Shown one piece after another: positions 1-8,702 of a DNA stretch of 64,000 nucleotides (position 1 is its first letter; each line of letters starts with the position of its first letter). A program made the position numbers and the translations under genes. Under the pieces are notes generated by a model, which saw only the letters and a program-made list of their open reading frames with translations, was not told where the DNA came from and ran no database searches. The stretch is from Marinimicrobium sp. C6131 (GTDB lineage: Bacteria; Pseudomonadota; Gammaproteobacteria; Pseudomonadales; Cellvibrionaceae), in contig NZ_CP110629.1 in the NCBI RefSeq assembly GCF_026153455.1, forward strand, positions 2,170,001 through 2,234,000. The letters are read 5' to 3'.

Positions 1-603
1 AACGAAGGTATCGGCACCGGCCTCGGCCACAGACTTGAGGGTTTCCAGATTGATCCCGCCATCCACCTCCAGGCGAATATCGCGGCCGCTGGCATCAATC
101 AGGGCCCGGGCCTCGCGCAACTTGTTCAGGGTTGAGGGGATAAACTTCTGCCCGCCAAAACCGGGGTTGACCGACATCAGCAGCAACATATCCAGGCGCT
201 GCACCACGTGCTTGACCAACTCCAGGCTCGACGCCGGGTTCAGTACCAACCCGGCCTTGCAGCCGGCATTTTCGATCAGTTGCAGCGAGCGGTCGACATG
301 GCGGGAGGCCTCCGGATGGAAGGTGATGTAGGTGGCGCCAGCCTCAGCGAACTTCTCGATCAGATCATCCACCGGCTCCACCATCAAGTGCACATCAATG
401 GGGGCGCGGATGCCGTACTGGCGCAGCGCCTTGCACACCATGGGGCCGAAGGTCAGGTTTGGCACGTAGTGGTTGTCCATCACATCAAAATGGATCATGT
501 CGCCGCCCGCGGCCAGCACCGCGTCAGCTTCCTCCCCCAGCCGGGCAAAGTCGGCGGAGAGGATCGAGGGGGCAATTCTGTAATCCCGCTTCAAGTTCTG
601 CAT
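1..603 (-). CDS. rpe: Ribulose-phosphate 3-epimerase, 3' end cut by window edge
   Basis: Cytoplasmic enzyme that interconverts ribulose 5-phosphate and xylulose 5-phosphate in the pentose phosphate pathway. The 201 codons visible begin at an ATG (601-603) and read MQNLKRDYRIAPSILSADFA. The metal and active-site segment HFDVMDNHYVPN lies at residues 38-49, HLM follows at about 72-74, and EVDGGI lies near residue 181. The family is usually about 220-225 residues, so roughly 20 C-terminal residues lie beyond base 1. It is transcribed away from the DUF3530 gene, with a 99-bp divergent gap between them. Family assignment is secure from these motifs. Confidence 0.96.
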   Translation of the reverse strand, partial: MQNLKRDYRIAPSILSADFARLGEEADAVLAAGGDMIHFDVMDNHYVPNLTFGPMVCKALRQYGIRAPIDVHLMVEPVDDLIEKFAEAGATYITFHPEASRHVDRSLQLIENAGCKAGLVLNPASSLELVKHVVQRLDMLLLMSVNPGFGGQKFIPSTLNKLREARALIDASGRDIRLEVDGGINLETLKSVAEAGADTFV

Positions 604-702
604 AAATTGTCCGATGATGGTTGATAGAGGTCTTGATCGTTGGAATCAGTCGGTCATTGTACCCAAAGATGCACCCCGATAGGCAGCCAACGGAAACCGC
701 CC

Positions 703-1830
703 ATGCCCCGCATTGATATCACCCTCGCCCGACGGCTTCTCTGGGGCCCGATCCTGACTCTGCTGATTGCACCGGCATGGGCGCAGGACGAGAACGGCCA
801 GGCGCCGGACGACGAGGGCAACGAGGAGGCCGCCGAATCCCCCCCGGCGGCAACCCCACCCGAACCGGAACCGCCGCAGTATGCCTCGCGCCGGGAGCGG
901 AATGAGAGGCTGCTGGCCGAACGCTTCCCCGACGATGCCCGGTGGCTGCCTCTGCCCGCGCCGGAGAACGAATCCCTCGCCCTGTTCCGCCCGGCGGCCG
1001 CCGAGCCCAAAGGCGCGCTACTGCTGTTTTACAGTGCGGAAAACCCGCCCCACTGGCCGGCGCCGCTGGCCAATCTTCGTCAGGCACTGCCTCGCCACGG
1101 CTGGGCCACCCTCGCTGTCACTTTGCCGCTGCCGCCCGAGGCGCCAGTTCCCGAACGTCCGGAGGAAACCCTCCCCCCGCCCCCGGAGCCATCGCCGGAT
1201 ACCCCCGACGACACAGAAGCCGCTGAAGAAGACACCGCGGAGGCGGACGACGAAACCGCCGAAACAGCCACGGTCGAGCCGGCGAATGAGGCGGAGGAGC
1301 CGGACGAAGAACCACCACTGCCCGAGCATGGGACGCGCATTGAGCAGCGAGTCAACGCCGCACTCAATTGGCTCGATACCAATGGCCAGGGCAATCTGGT
1401 GGTGCTGGTCGATCCGATGAGTGCCCCCGAGGTGATGGCCGTATTGCGCCCACAACTGGAAGCGGGGGCTCGGGGCGAGCCGCCCGGTACCGGCGAAAGC
1501 CCGCTGTCCGGCCCCATCCGGGCGTTGATTCTGGTCAATCAGAGCGAAACCCTGGCCCTGGACAGCGCCCAGCTCGACACCCTGTTTGCGGTTCCGGAGC
1601 TGCCCCTGCTGGATGTCTTTCTCGGCCCCGACGCGGCCACGCTCGAACAACAGCGTCGCCACCGGGACAGCGCGCGCCGGCTCCGCCTTGAGCACTATCA
1701 GACGCTGGTGATTGGACGCCCCGACGCCCGGGACCCGGAGGATGAACGCAGCTTCTGGGTGCGTCGCATTCAGGGGTTCATGCACCGTCAGGCCGAAGGC
1801 CGGGAGGTGCGCCTGAACCCGCCGCGCTAG
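703..1830 (+). CDS. DUF3530-family secreted protein with acidic linker
   Basis: A 375-residue protein of unknown function. The start at 703 is chosen because MPRIDITLARRLLWGPILTL begins a clear signal peptide ending near AWA-QDE. Earlier in-frame codons would bury that signal. The N-terminal part is rich in Glu, Ala and Pro, and a second Pro/Glu/Asp-rich low-complexity stretch spans roughly residues 150-205. The C-terminal half has the alternating strands of an alpha/beta-hydrolase-like fold (GNLVVLVD, IRALILVNQ, PLLDVFLGPDA, HYQTLVIG). I see no G-x-S-x-G nucleophile elbow, so enzymatic activity is doubtful. DUF3530 is my family call from overall pattern. It stands alone, divergent from rpe. 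Confidence 0.75.
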   Translation: MPRIDITLARRLLWGPILTLLIAPAWAQDENGQAPDDEGNEEAAESPPAATPPEPEPPQYASRRERNERLLAERFPDDARWLPLPAPENESLALFRPAAAEPKGALLLFYSAENPPHWPAPLANLRQALPRHGWATLAVTLPLPPEAPVPERPEETLPPPPEPSPDTPDDTEAAEEDTAEADDETAETATVEPANEAEEPDEEPPLPEHGTRIEQRVNAALNWLDTNGQGNLVVLVDPMSAPEVMAVLRPQLEAGARGEPPGTGESPLSGPIRALILVNQSETLALDSAQLDTLFAVPELPLLDVFLGPDAATLEQQRRHRDSARRLRLEHYQTLVIGRPDARDPEDERSFWVRRIQGFMHRQAEGREVRLNPPR

Positions 1831-1860
1831 TGCGCCGCCACCAACAACGTGACGCCAGCC

Positions 1861-3057
1861 TCAGCCCCGCAACACCTCGGCGATGGCCCGGCTGACAGAC
1901 TCCACCTTGTCCAGATTCAACCCGGCAACGTTGATGCGGCTGTTGTCGGTCATGTAAATGCTGTATCGCTCCTTTAGTTGACCTACCTGGGCCTCGGTCA
2001 GGCCGAGAAACGAAAACATGCCCCGCTCCCGGGCGATAAAGCCAAAGTCCCGACCGGGAACCGCCTCGGCCAGCGAACCCACCAGCGCTTCGCGCAGCGT
2101 CTGGATCCGCCCGCGCATCTCATCCAGTTCGCTCTGCCAGCGCTGGCGCAGCTCGCCGGACGACCAGATACCCGCTACCAGAGCACTGCCGTGGGCCGGC
2201 GGCATGGAATAAAGCCCCCGGGCAACGCTGAGCAATTGCGACTGCACCGCCTCGGCCCGGGCACGATCGGCCCCCACCACCGCCAGGGCACCGGCCCGCT
2301 CCCGGTACAGGCCGAAGTTCTTGGAAAACGACACCGCCACCAGCACTTCGGGCAGTTGCTCCGCCATCCAGCGGGGTCCGAAGGCATCGGCCTCCAGGCC
2401 TTCCCCAAAACCCTGATAGGCCATATCGATAAAGGGTACGAAACCGCGCTCACGGGCCAGCTCGGTCACCTGACGCCATTGCGATTCGGTCAGATCCGCT
2501 CCACAGGGGTTGTGGCAAGCGGCGTGCAACAACACCAGGTCCCCGGCGGGCACTTGAGCCAGGGCCGCCATCATGGCGTCAAAGTCGAGCGTATGTCGCT
2601 CGAAATCGTAATAGGGGTACTCTTTCAGCTCCAGTCCGGCGCTGCCCAGCAGCGGCACGTGATTGGCCCAGGTGGGCGTACTGACCCAGACCCGGGCGCC
2701 CTTTCTGGCCCGCTGAATGAGTTCCGCCGCCAGCCGAAGCGCACCGCAGCCACCCGGGGTCTGCACGGTCGCGACCCGGCCCGCCGCCAGTGCGGGATGC
2801 TCCGGCCCGAATACCAGCTCCTGCACCGCCTCGTTCGCGCCCGGATAACCGGCCGGAGCGGTGTAGGCCTTGGTGATTTCCGCTTTGAGCAGCTGCGCTT
2901 CCGCTTCATGCACCGCGGCCATCACCGGGGTGTTGCCGGACGCATCGCGATATACCCCAACGCCGAGATCCACTTTCTCCGGGTTGGGGTCGTCACGAAA
3001 GGCGATGCTCAGTCCCAGGATTGGGTCGTTGGGTAGCTTGGGTAGGGATTCGAACAT
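1861..3057 (-). CDS. tyrB: Aromatic/aspartate aminotransferase (PLP, class I)
   Basis: Transfers the amino group between aspartate or aromatic amino acids and 2-oxoglutarate, in the cytoplasm. The 398-residue length is typical. Visible landmarks are HNPCG (N183), FIDMAYQGFG (D211), the PLP-binding lysine in SFSKNFGLY (K246), and a C-terminal SRINVAGLN arginine region. The start at 3057 follows an AGGAG ribosome site at a good distance. The reading frame stays open upstream, but that segment lies inside a repeat and has no support. The choice between TyrB-like and AspC-like specificity cannot be settled by eye. Confidence 0.93.
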   Translation of the reverse strand: MFESLPKLPNDPILGLSIAFRDDPNPEKVDLGVGVYRDASGNTPVMAAVHEAEAQLLKAEITKAYTAPAGYPGANEAVQELVFGPEHPALAAGRVATVQTPGGCGALRLAAELIQRARKGARVWVSTPTWANHVPLLGSAGLELKEYPYYDFERHTLDFDAMMAALAQVPAGDLVLLHAACHNPCGADLTESQWRQVTELARERGFVPFIDMAYQGFGEGLEADAFGPRWMAEQLPEVLVAVSFSKNFGLYRERAGALAVVGADRARAEAVQSQLLSVARGLYSMPPAHGSALVAGIWSSGELRQRWQSELDEMRGRIQTLREALVGSLAEAVPGRDFGFIARERGMFSFLGLTEAQVGQLKERYSIYMTDNSRINVAGLNLDKVESVSRAIAEVLRG

Positions 3058-3140
3058 GCGGGGCTCCTGAGGTTTATTGGTTGGGGGCATTATACAGAGG
3101 ACAAGTTCCAAACGTGGGCGCTTCGTACAGGCTGCTCCGC

Positions 3141-3236
3141 CTGGGTAACCCCTTGTGAGACACGCCGTAAACCCATCCTTGGGGGCTCGATCGCCTGCCG
3201 TCCAGGCAGGCGACGGTCTCACAAGGGGTTACCCAG
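3141..3236 (+). repeat. Long hairpin repeat, copy A
   Basis: Perfect 21-bp inverted arms at 3141-3161 and 3216-3236 (CTGGGTAACC...GTGAGAC). The 54-nt interior holds a second perfect hairpin at 3191-3213 (TCGCCTGCC, 5-nt loop, GGCAGGCGA). The segment ACGCCGTAAACCCATCC next to the left arm recurs in copies B and C with small changes. CGTAACGTTTCG at 3252-3263 also recurs after copy C. It lies in the 643-bp gap between the aminotransferase gene and hisC. Confidence 0.85.
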
Positions 3237-3291
3237 CCTCCGCGGTGCAAGCGTAACGTTTCGGGAGCTAGCACCTTTTAATCTGCACCTT

Positions 3292-3333
3292 GGGTTACGG
3301 CGGATGCGCTGCGCTTATCCGCCCTACGCAACC
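3292..3333 (+). repeat. REP-like palindrome (GCGGATGCGC/GCTTATCCGC family)
   Basis: Reads GGGTTACGGCGGATGCGC followed by GCTTATCCGCCCTACGCAACC. The two halves, GGCGGATgCGC and GCttATCCGCC, are imperfect inverted repeats. An inverted copy at 7540-7581 differs by a single base, and further copies occur at 38168-38266, around both insertion sequences and at 60485-60541. Confidence 0.85.
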
Positions 3334-3411
3334 TGCCGTGCTATCCGTGGGGCGAGTCGGTCCCGCGATCCGGAGCAAATCGCAACTGCCCTGAGTTAAA
3401 TGTGGCACTGA

Positions 3412-3572
3412 GGGCCGAGGAGGGGAAGCCCTTTCAAGACCGTAAGCGGAGGGACTCCGCGAGGCGAGCCCCCAGGGGCCGCTCTATGGCATCCATGCCA
3501 TCGCGGCATTCGTGCATCCATGCACATCATGGGTTCACGGCGTGTCTTGAAAGGGCTTCCCCTCCTCGGCCC
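3412..3572 (-). repeat. Long hairpin repeat, copy B
   Basis: Perfect 29-bp inverted arms at 3412-3440 and 3544-3572, separated by 103 nt. The conserved interior (ACGCCGTGAACCCAT) reads on the minus strand, so this copy is opposite to copy A. Three small perfect hairpins are nested inside, at 3446-3460, 3486-3501 and 3512-3525, the last two with CC in the loop. CTCAGTGCC borders the arm on one side, as in copy C. It occupies most of the remaining gap upstream of hisC. Confidence 0.88.
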
Positions 3573-3700
3573 GGACGTGATGAAAACTCCGGGTCTCCAA
3601 ACGGTATACCCCAAGGAAGCCGGACCTACTACGAAGCGCGAACTCAAAACCACCTCATGTATAATGGTGCCTTTGACATAACCCCAAAGAAGGTCTTTAC

Positions 3701-4762
3701 ATGTCGCGTTTCTGGAGTGAGCGGGTCCGTGAGCTTGAGCCCTATGTGCCGGGTGAGCAGCCCAAAATTGATGGGCTGATCAAACTCAACACCAACGAAA
3801 GTCCGTTTCCGCCCTCCCCCCGGGTGCGGGACGTGCTGACCGATGGGGCCATCGACAAACTGCGCCTCTACCCCGACCCCAACTCCAGCGCCCTCAAGCA
3901 GACCATCGCCGATTATTATGGGCTCAAACCCGAACAGACCTTCGTCGGCAACGGCTCCGATGAAGTGCTGGCCTTTGCCTTCATGGCCTTCTTCCAGCAG
4001 CCGCGCCCCCTGCTTTACCCGGACATTACCTACAGCTTCTACCCGGTCTACTGCCAGCTGTTCGACATCGACTATGAAATGCTGCCCCTGGCCGACGACC
4101 TGAGCATCAATCTGGCCGACTACCGGCGAGAGAACGGTGGCATCATCTTCCCCAACCCCAATGCGCCCACCGGGCGAGCACTGCCCCTGAGCGATATTGA
4201 GGCACTGCTGAAAGAGAACACCGATAGCGTTGTGCTGATCGACGAAGCCTATGTCGACTTCGGGGCCGAGAGCGCGGCGCAACTCGTGGACCGCTACCCC
4301 AACCTGCTGGTCACCCAGACGCTGTCCAAATCCCGCTCGCTGGCCGGCCTGCGCCTGGGTTTCGCCCTGGGTTCGGCGGAGCTGATCGAGGGGCTGGAGC
4401 GGGTCAAGAATTCGTTCAACTCCTACCCGGTGGATCGCCTGGCCGAGTCCGCCGCCATTGTGGCCATCGAGGATGACGACTATTTCCGTCAGTGCCGGGA
4501 TCAGGTCATCGCCACCCGGGAATGGACCGAGGCTCGCCTGCAGGAGCTGGGCTTCCAGACCGTGCCCTCGGCAGCCAACTTTGTCTTCGCCCGCGTTCCC
4601 GAGGGTGAGGACGCGGCCGAACTGTCCCGCCAACTGCGCGACGCCCGCATTATCGTCCGCTATTTCAACAAACCCCGCCTGTCCGAGTACCTGCGCATCT
4701 CCATCGGCAGCGACACCGAAATGCAGGCGCTGATCACCGCGCTCAAGGCCATCCTCTCCTGA
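3701..4762 (+). CDS. hisC: Histidinol-phosphate aminotransferase
   Basis: Converts histidinol phosphate and 2-oxoglutarate to imidazole-acetol phosphate and glutamate, in the reverse-written family reaction of histidine synthesis. It is 353 residues, the usual length. The sequence shows LNTNESPFPPSP near the N-terminus, NPNAPTG (N154), LIDEAYVDF (D181), the PLP lysine in LSKSRSLAGLRLG (K210) and R218. The start at 3701 has an AAGAAGG ribosome site. A perfect TATAAT at 3660-3665, about 35 nt upstream of the ATG, could be its -10 box, but no good -35 accompanies it. It is a lone gene here, not in a his operon. Such stand-alone HisC proteins often also handle aromatic substrates. Confidence 0.95.
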   Translation: MSRFWSERVRELEPYVPGEQPKIDGLIKLNTNESPFPPSPRVRDVLTDGAIDKLRLYPDPNSSALKQTIADYYGLKPEQTFVGNGSDEVLAFAFMAFFQQPRPLLYPDITYSFYPVYCQLFDIDYEMLPLADDLSINLADYRRENGGIIFPNPNAPTGRALPLSDIEALLKENTDSVVLIDEAYVDFGAESAAQLVDRYPNLLVTQTLSKSRSLAGLRLGFALGSAELIEGLERVKNSFNSYPVDRLAESAAIVAIEDDDYFRQCRDQVIATREWTEARLQELGFQTVPSAANFVFARVPEGEDAAELSRQLRDARIIVRYFNKPRLSEYLRISIGSDTEMQALITALKAILS

Positions 4763-4827
4763 ACAAAGCAACAGCCGCCAATCGGGCCTTGATTCTTGCG
4801 CCAAAGGCGGCTTATGATGCAGGTCTT

Positions 4828-4944
4828 ATGAAAAAAAATAATAACCTGAACAACAGGTCGTTGGGGTCATTCGATCAATACGCGCGTCAGGATTTCTTGC
4901 GTATTGCAAAAGAATTTTATAGATTGGCGCTATCTGGCACGTAA
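4828..4944 (+). CDS. Possible 38-residue small ORF in the hisC-to-GGDEF gap
   Basis: The 303-bp gap 4763-5065 holds one short open frame that starts MKKNNNLNNRSLGSFDQYAR and ends LALSGT. It has a weak AGG upstream. The base composition here is more A/T-rich than the neighbouring genes. It could be a small protein, an upstream ORF of the c-di-GMP gene, or chance. An inverted repeat AGCCGCC/GGCGGCT at 4771-4812 flanks it but has no T-run. I recognise no family. Confidence 0.2.
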   Translation: MKKNNNLNNRSLGSFDQYARQDFLRIAKEFYRLALSGT

Positions 4945-5065
4945 AGCAACGCGAGCCGGAACACCAGGAGCAAGGCGCCTTGTACAAGGAGCTGAAACCG
5001 ACACGCCGTAATGACCGGCGGTCGAGTTTGATGTTAGCCACGAAGACCACCCAAACTGGGCGACT

Positions 5066-7357
5066 ATGCAGACGAAATTGACGGCGGTTGAACTGATCAA
5101 GCGTTTCCAACGATTGTTCACCGACCTGAACCACAAACAAATCGCCGAACGTCTAGTAAAGCTGGTCATGGCCAAGCCTGCGGTGAGCCGGGCCGCGCTG
5201 ATCATAGAGCGGGACCGACGACTCTTCGTCGAATCCATCGCCCGCCTGAACGCCCAGAAACAGCCCGAAGTCGATACCGTCGCCACCGCCCTGAACAAGC
5301 TCCGAGGCTTTCCCCACAACCAGATTGAACGCGTCTTCTCCGAGGGCCAGCCCATCGCCCTGGACAGCAGCGCCATTGTCCGCCTGGGTCACGACATCAC
5401 CCCCAAGGGCACCCGCTCCGCTTATCTCTACCCCATTTTCGAGCACGACAAGCCCATCGCCGCCTTCTATCTGGAAAGCCAGGACGATCTGCCCGCTCTG
5501 GAGCGCAGCGTTCAGGAGTTGGATACCGTATGGGCCTTCAGCGGCCTGCTGGCCCGGCAAATCATCGAAATGTGGCGCCACGACGAGCAGAGCGAGCGTC
5601 ACCGCCTGGCCGAGCAGGCCCTCTGGGCCAGCGAGACCTACCTGCACGCCATTCTGCACCACTCCCCGGCCCTGATTTCGGTCAAGGACCTGAACGGCAA
5701 TGTGGTGCTCGCCAGCGAACACTACAAACAGCTGCAGAACGTCGACGAGCAGGGGTTTGTCGGCAAGAACGTGTTCGACGTCTACCCCAAGGAAGTCGCC
5801 CAGGCGCTATGGGACATTGACCTGGCCACCCAGGACAAGCAGCAGACCTTCGAGACCGAACTGGAGCTGATGCACAAGGACGGCAGCCTGCACACCTATC
5901 TGATGGTGAAATTCCCCCTCAGAAACCCGAATAACGACGTGTTCGGTGTCTGTACCATCTGCACCGACATCTCCGAGCGCAAGCTGGCGGAAAACGCCCT
6001 GCGGGAGCAGCAGTCGCGCCTGAACTACATGGCCTTCCACGACTCGCTCACCGCCCTGCCCAACCGCTCCCTGTTTTACGATCGCATCTATCACGGCCTG
6101 GCCCGAGCCCAACGCAGCAACAGCAAACTGGCCTTGATGTTGCTGGATATCGACCGGTTCAAGAACATCAACGACAGCCTGGGACACGACTCCGGGGACC
6201 TGCTGCTTAAAGCCATCGCCATGCGCCTGAACGAAGGCGTGCGCGACATGGATACCGTGGCCCGTCTGGGCGGCGATGAGTTCGTGGTGGTACTCGAAGG
6301 CGTGCACGACATGGAAGATGTGGTGTTCATTGCCAACAAGCTGCTGGTGACCCTGGCCCGGCCGCTGGAGATTGCCGGTCACGAGATCACCACCACCGTG
6401 AGTATCGGTGTGAGCGTCTACCCGGATGACGGCACCGATACCGACGAGCTGCTCAAGAACGCCGACATCGCCATGTACAAGGCGAAAGAGGCGGGCAAAA
6501 ACAACTGTCAGTTCTACGCCAAGGGCATGAGCGCCACGGCGGTCAACTACCTGCTACTGGAAAACGATCTGCGCCGGGCGGTGGAGCAGGAGCAGCTGAT
6601 TCTGCACTATCAGCCCCAGATCGATCTGAAAACCGGCGAGCTGATGGATGTGGAGGCGCTGGTGCGCTGGCAGCACCCGGAACGCGGTCTGGTCTCTCCG
6701 GCCCACTTCATTCCCCTGGCCGAGGAAACCGGCCTGATCGCGCCCATTGGCGAGTGGGTGCTGCGCCAGGCTTGCTACCAACAGAAGCGCTGGCTGGACT
6801 CGGGCAAGAAAGTGGGTCGCATGGCGGTGAATCTGTCACCGCGCCAGTTCCGCCAGCGCAATTTCCCGGAGAAGGTGGAAAGCATTCTGCGGGAAACCGG
6901 CTTACCGGCGGAGTATCTGGAGTTGGAGATCACCGAGAGCTGTGCCATGGAGCACGCCGGTGAGACCATCAATCAGCTCAAGCAACTCAATCAGATGGGG
7001 CTGTATCTGGCGATTGATGATTTCGGCACGGGCTATTCGTCCCTGGCGTATCTGAAGCGCTTCCCGATTCAGAAGCTGAAGATCGACAGCAGTTTTATTC
7101 ACGATATTCAGAGCGACCCGAACGATGCGGCCATTGCCAAGTCGATCATTGGTCTGGCGCACAACATGCAGCTGTCGGTGGTGGCAGAGGGGGTAGAGAA
7201 ACCCGCTCAGTCGGACTGGCTGTGTGATGAGGGCTGCGATCAGGGCCAGGGCTTCCTGTTCTCCAAGCCCCTCACCGCCCGGCAGTTCGAGGCACGCTTT
7301 GTGGGAAAGCACTTCGCCTTTGACGGCAATGTGGTGAAGCTGAACACGTTAGCGTGA
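5066..7357 (+). CDS. GAF-PAS-GGDEF-EAL cyclic-di-GMP protein
   Basis: A 763-residue cytosolic signalling protein with no membrane segment visible. Domains in order: a GAF-like domain (about 20-170), PAS (about 185-310, containing HHSPALISVKDLNGN), GGDEF (about 320-490; intact GGDEF at 402-406) and EAL (about 505-755; EAL at 530-532, with later DDFGTGYSSL and EGVE motifs). Both catalytic signatures look intact, so it could make or break c-di-GMP. Many such hybrids act mainly as phosphodiesterases, and which applies here cannot be seen. The start at 5066 has no strong ribosome site, so the N-terminus is uncertain. It converges on the rim group. Confidence 0.93.
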   Translation: MQTKLTAVELIKRFQRLFTDLNHKQIAERLVKLVMAKPAVSRAALIIERDRRLFVESIARLNAQKQPEVDTVATALNKLRGFPHNQIERVFSEGQPIALDSSAIVRLGHDITPKGTRSAYLYPIFEHDKPIAAFYLESQDDLPALERSVQELDTVWAFSGLLARQIIEMWRHDEQSERHRLAEQALWASETYLHAILHHSPALISVKDLNGNVVLASEHYKQLQNVDEQGFVGKNVFDVYPKEVAQALWDIDLATQDKQQTFETELELMHKDGSLHTYLMVKFPLRNPNNDVFGVCTICTDISERKLAENALREQQSRLNYMAFHDSLTALPNRSLFYDRIYHGLARAQRSNSKLALMLLDIDRFKNINDSLGHDSGDLLLKAIAMRLNEGVRDMDTVARLGGDEFVVVLEGVHDMEDVVFIANKLLVTLARPLEIAGHEITTTVSIGVSVYPDDGTDTDELLKNADIAMYKAKEAGKNNCQFYAKGMSATAVNYLLLENDLRRAVEQEQLILHYQPQIDLKTGELMDVEALVRWQHPERGLVSPAHFIPLAEETGLIAPIGEWVLRQACYQQKRWLDSGKKVGRMAVNLSPRQFRQRNFPEKVESILRETGLPAEYLELEITESCAMEHAGETINQLKQLNQMGLYLAIDDFGTGYSSLAYLKRFPIQKLKIDSSFIHDIQSDPNDAAIAKSIIGLAHNMQLSVVAEGVEKPAQSDWLCDEGCDQGQGFLFSKPLTARQFEARFVGKHFAFDGNVVKLNTLA

Positions 7358-7394
7358 TTTTTTCGTACGGCAATTGGTGGTAGTAGCTGAGTCC

Positions 7395-7503
7395 GGGCTG
7401 CGGAGGGGAAACCCTTTCAAGACACGCCGTTAATACATCCCTGTAGGCTCGAATCGCGGGTCCCCCGCTCCACGGTCTTGAAAGGGTTTCCCCTCCGCAG
7501 CCC
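7395..7503 (+). repeat. Long hairpin repeat, copy C
   Basis: Perfect 29-bp inverted arms at 7395-7423 and 7475-7503 with a 51-nt interior. The interior begins ACGCCGTTAATACATCC and contains the small hairpin GCGGG-TCC-CCCGC at 7456-7468. The arms differ from those of copy B at three positions, and every difference is matched on the opposite arm. CTCAGTGCC overlaps and follows the right arm as in copy B, and CGTAACGTTTCG at 7514-7525 follows as in copy A. Confidence 0.88.
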
Positions 7504-7539
7504 TCAGTGCCGACGTAACGTTTCGAAAAATAACACGGA

Positions 7540-7581
7540 GGTTGCGTAGGGCGGATAAGCGAAGCGCATCCGCCGTAACCC
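7540..7581 (-). repeat. REP-like palindrome
   Basis: Reverse complement of the palindrome at 3292-3333 with one mismatch over 42 nt. It sits between copy C of the long hairpin and the stop codon of the desuccinylase-like gene at 7585. Together these elements fill the 227-bp gap between two convergent genes. Confidence 0.85.
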
Positions 7582-7584
7582 AAC

Positions 7585-8697
7585 TCAATTCTCCAACGAA
7601 TCATCCCATCCGATAAAGAACGGTTCTTCTTCCTGATCGCTGAAATGTTCGTGGAAGCCCTGCACCTCGGAGGCGACTTTGCCGGTGCGGCGGTGGAAAT
7701 TCGCCAGGTGGTACAGTGCCTCGCCCTCGTGGACCAGCGGCAGGTGGGTCATGCCGATCACGATGGCCTCGGCGGGTGCCAGCACCGGGGATTCATTCAG
7801 CCCCAACGGGTCCGCGATCATCCCCAGCACATCGCCTTTCTTGACCCGCGCCCCCAACTGCACCCGCGAGCGCATCACACCACTGGTGGGCGCGCGCAGC
7901 CAGCGGCTGTCTGAGGCGACCACGGCCTGGGGGATTTTGGCCGGGCGTTTGCGCTGGGGCAGCATTTTCAGCTCGCGCATGACATTGATGATACCCCGGG
8001 CACCGGCACGGATGCTCAGCTCATCGAAGCGCAGAGCCTCCCCGGCTTCATACAACAACAGGGGAATGCCCATGTCGGCGGCCGCCTCACGCATTGAGCC
8101 ATCGCGCAGCTTGGCATCGAGCACTACCGGCACCCCGAACTGCATGGCCAGATTGCGTGTCTCGTCCGAGCTCAGGTCGGCGCGGATCTGTGGCAGGTTG
8201 CTGCGATGGCGGGCGCCGGTGTGCAGGTCGATACCGTGGGTGCAGTTTTTCAGGATGTCGCCCACAAACGTATTTGCCACCCGCCCGGCCAGTGAGCCCC
8301 GCTCACTGCCCGGAAAGCTGCGGTTCAGGTCCCGGCCGTCGGGCAGGTAGCGGGACTGGTTGAGAAAGCCGTGCACGTTGACTACGGGAATCGCGATCAG
8401 GGTGCCGCGCAGCTGATTGAGCTGTTTGTAGTTGAGCAGCCGGCGGATGATGTCCACACCATTGAGTTCATCGCCGTGAATGGCGGCGCTGACAAACAGG
8501 CAGGGGCCGGGCCGACGACCGTTGATGACATGGACGGTCATCTCCACATCCGAGTGGGTGTACATGGCGGCCAGAGGAATGTCCACCGAGGTGCGCTCCC
8601 CCGGCGCGACCTGGACGCCACCGATGTCCAGAGTACGGTTTTTTTCCCGGGCGCGTCGGCCCGGGTCGGTTTTGGCGGCGGGTGAGGAGCTGGCCAT
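7585..8697 (-). CDS. Succinylglutamate desuccinylase/aspartoacylase-family protein
   Basis: A 370-residue zinc-dependent amidohydrolase of the M14-like AstE/ASPA family. The zinc-site motif AAIHGDELNG gives H74 and E77, and DLHTG gives H159. DLNRSFPG (122-130) matches the substrate-binding region. The C-terminal half carries a beta-sheet domain with a biotinyl-like segment (GVMRSRVQLGARVKKGDVLG). It begins 5 nt after the rimK stop, so the two are almost certainly co-transcribed. Members next to rimK are common, but their substrate is not established. Trimming of a modified amino acid or of a RimK product is an inference. Confidence 0.88.
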   Translation of the reverse strand: MASSSPAAKTDPGRRAREKNRTLDIGGVQVAPGERTSVDIPLAAMYTHSDVEMTVHVINGRRPGPCLFVSAAIHGDELNGVDIIRRLLNYKQLNQLRGTLIAIPVVNVHGFLNQSRYLPDGRDLNRSFPGSERGSLAGRVANTFVGDILKNCTHGIDLHTGARHRSNLPQIRADLSSDETRNLAMQFGVPVVLDAKLRDGSMREAAADMGIPLLLYEAGEALRFDELSIRAGARGIINVMRELKMLPQRKRPAKIPQAVVASDSRWLRAPTSGVMRSRVQLGARVKKGDVLGMIADPLGLNESPVLAPAEAIVIGMTHLPLVHEGEALYHLANFHRRTGKVASEVQGFHEHFSDQEEEPFFIGWDDSLEN

Positions 8698-8702
8698 AGA
8701 CG

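Noticed and set aside
3058..3222. 55-codon upstream extension of the aromatic aminotransferase
   Set aside because: It runs through hairpin repeat A and lacks family similarity. The ATG at 3057 has AGGAG.
3141..3572. Possible CRISPR array
   Set aside because: There are no regularly spaced identical repeats. The elements are individual hairpins with different arms and orientation.
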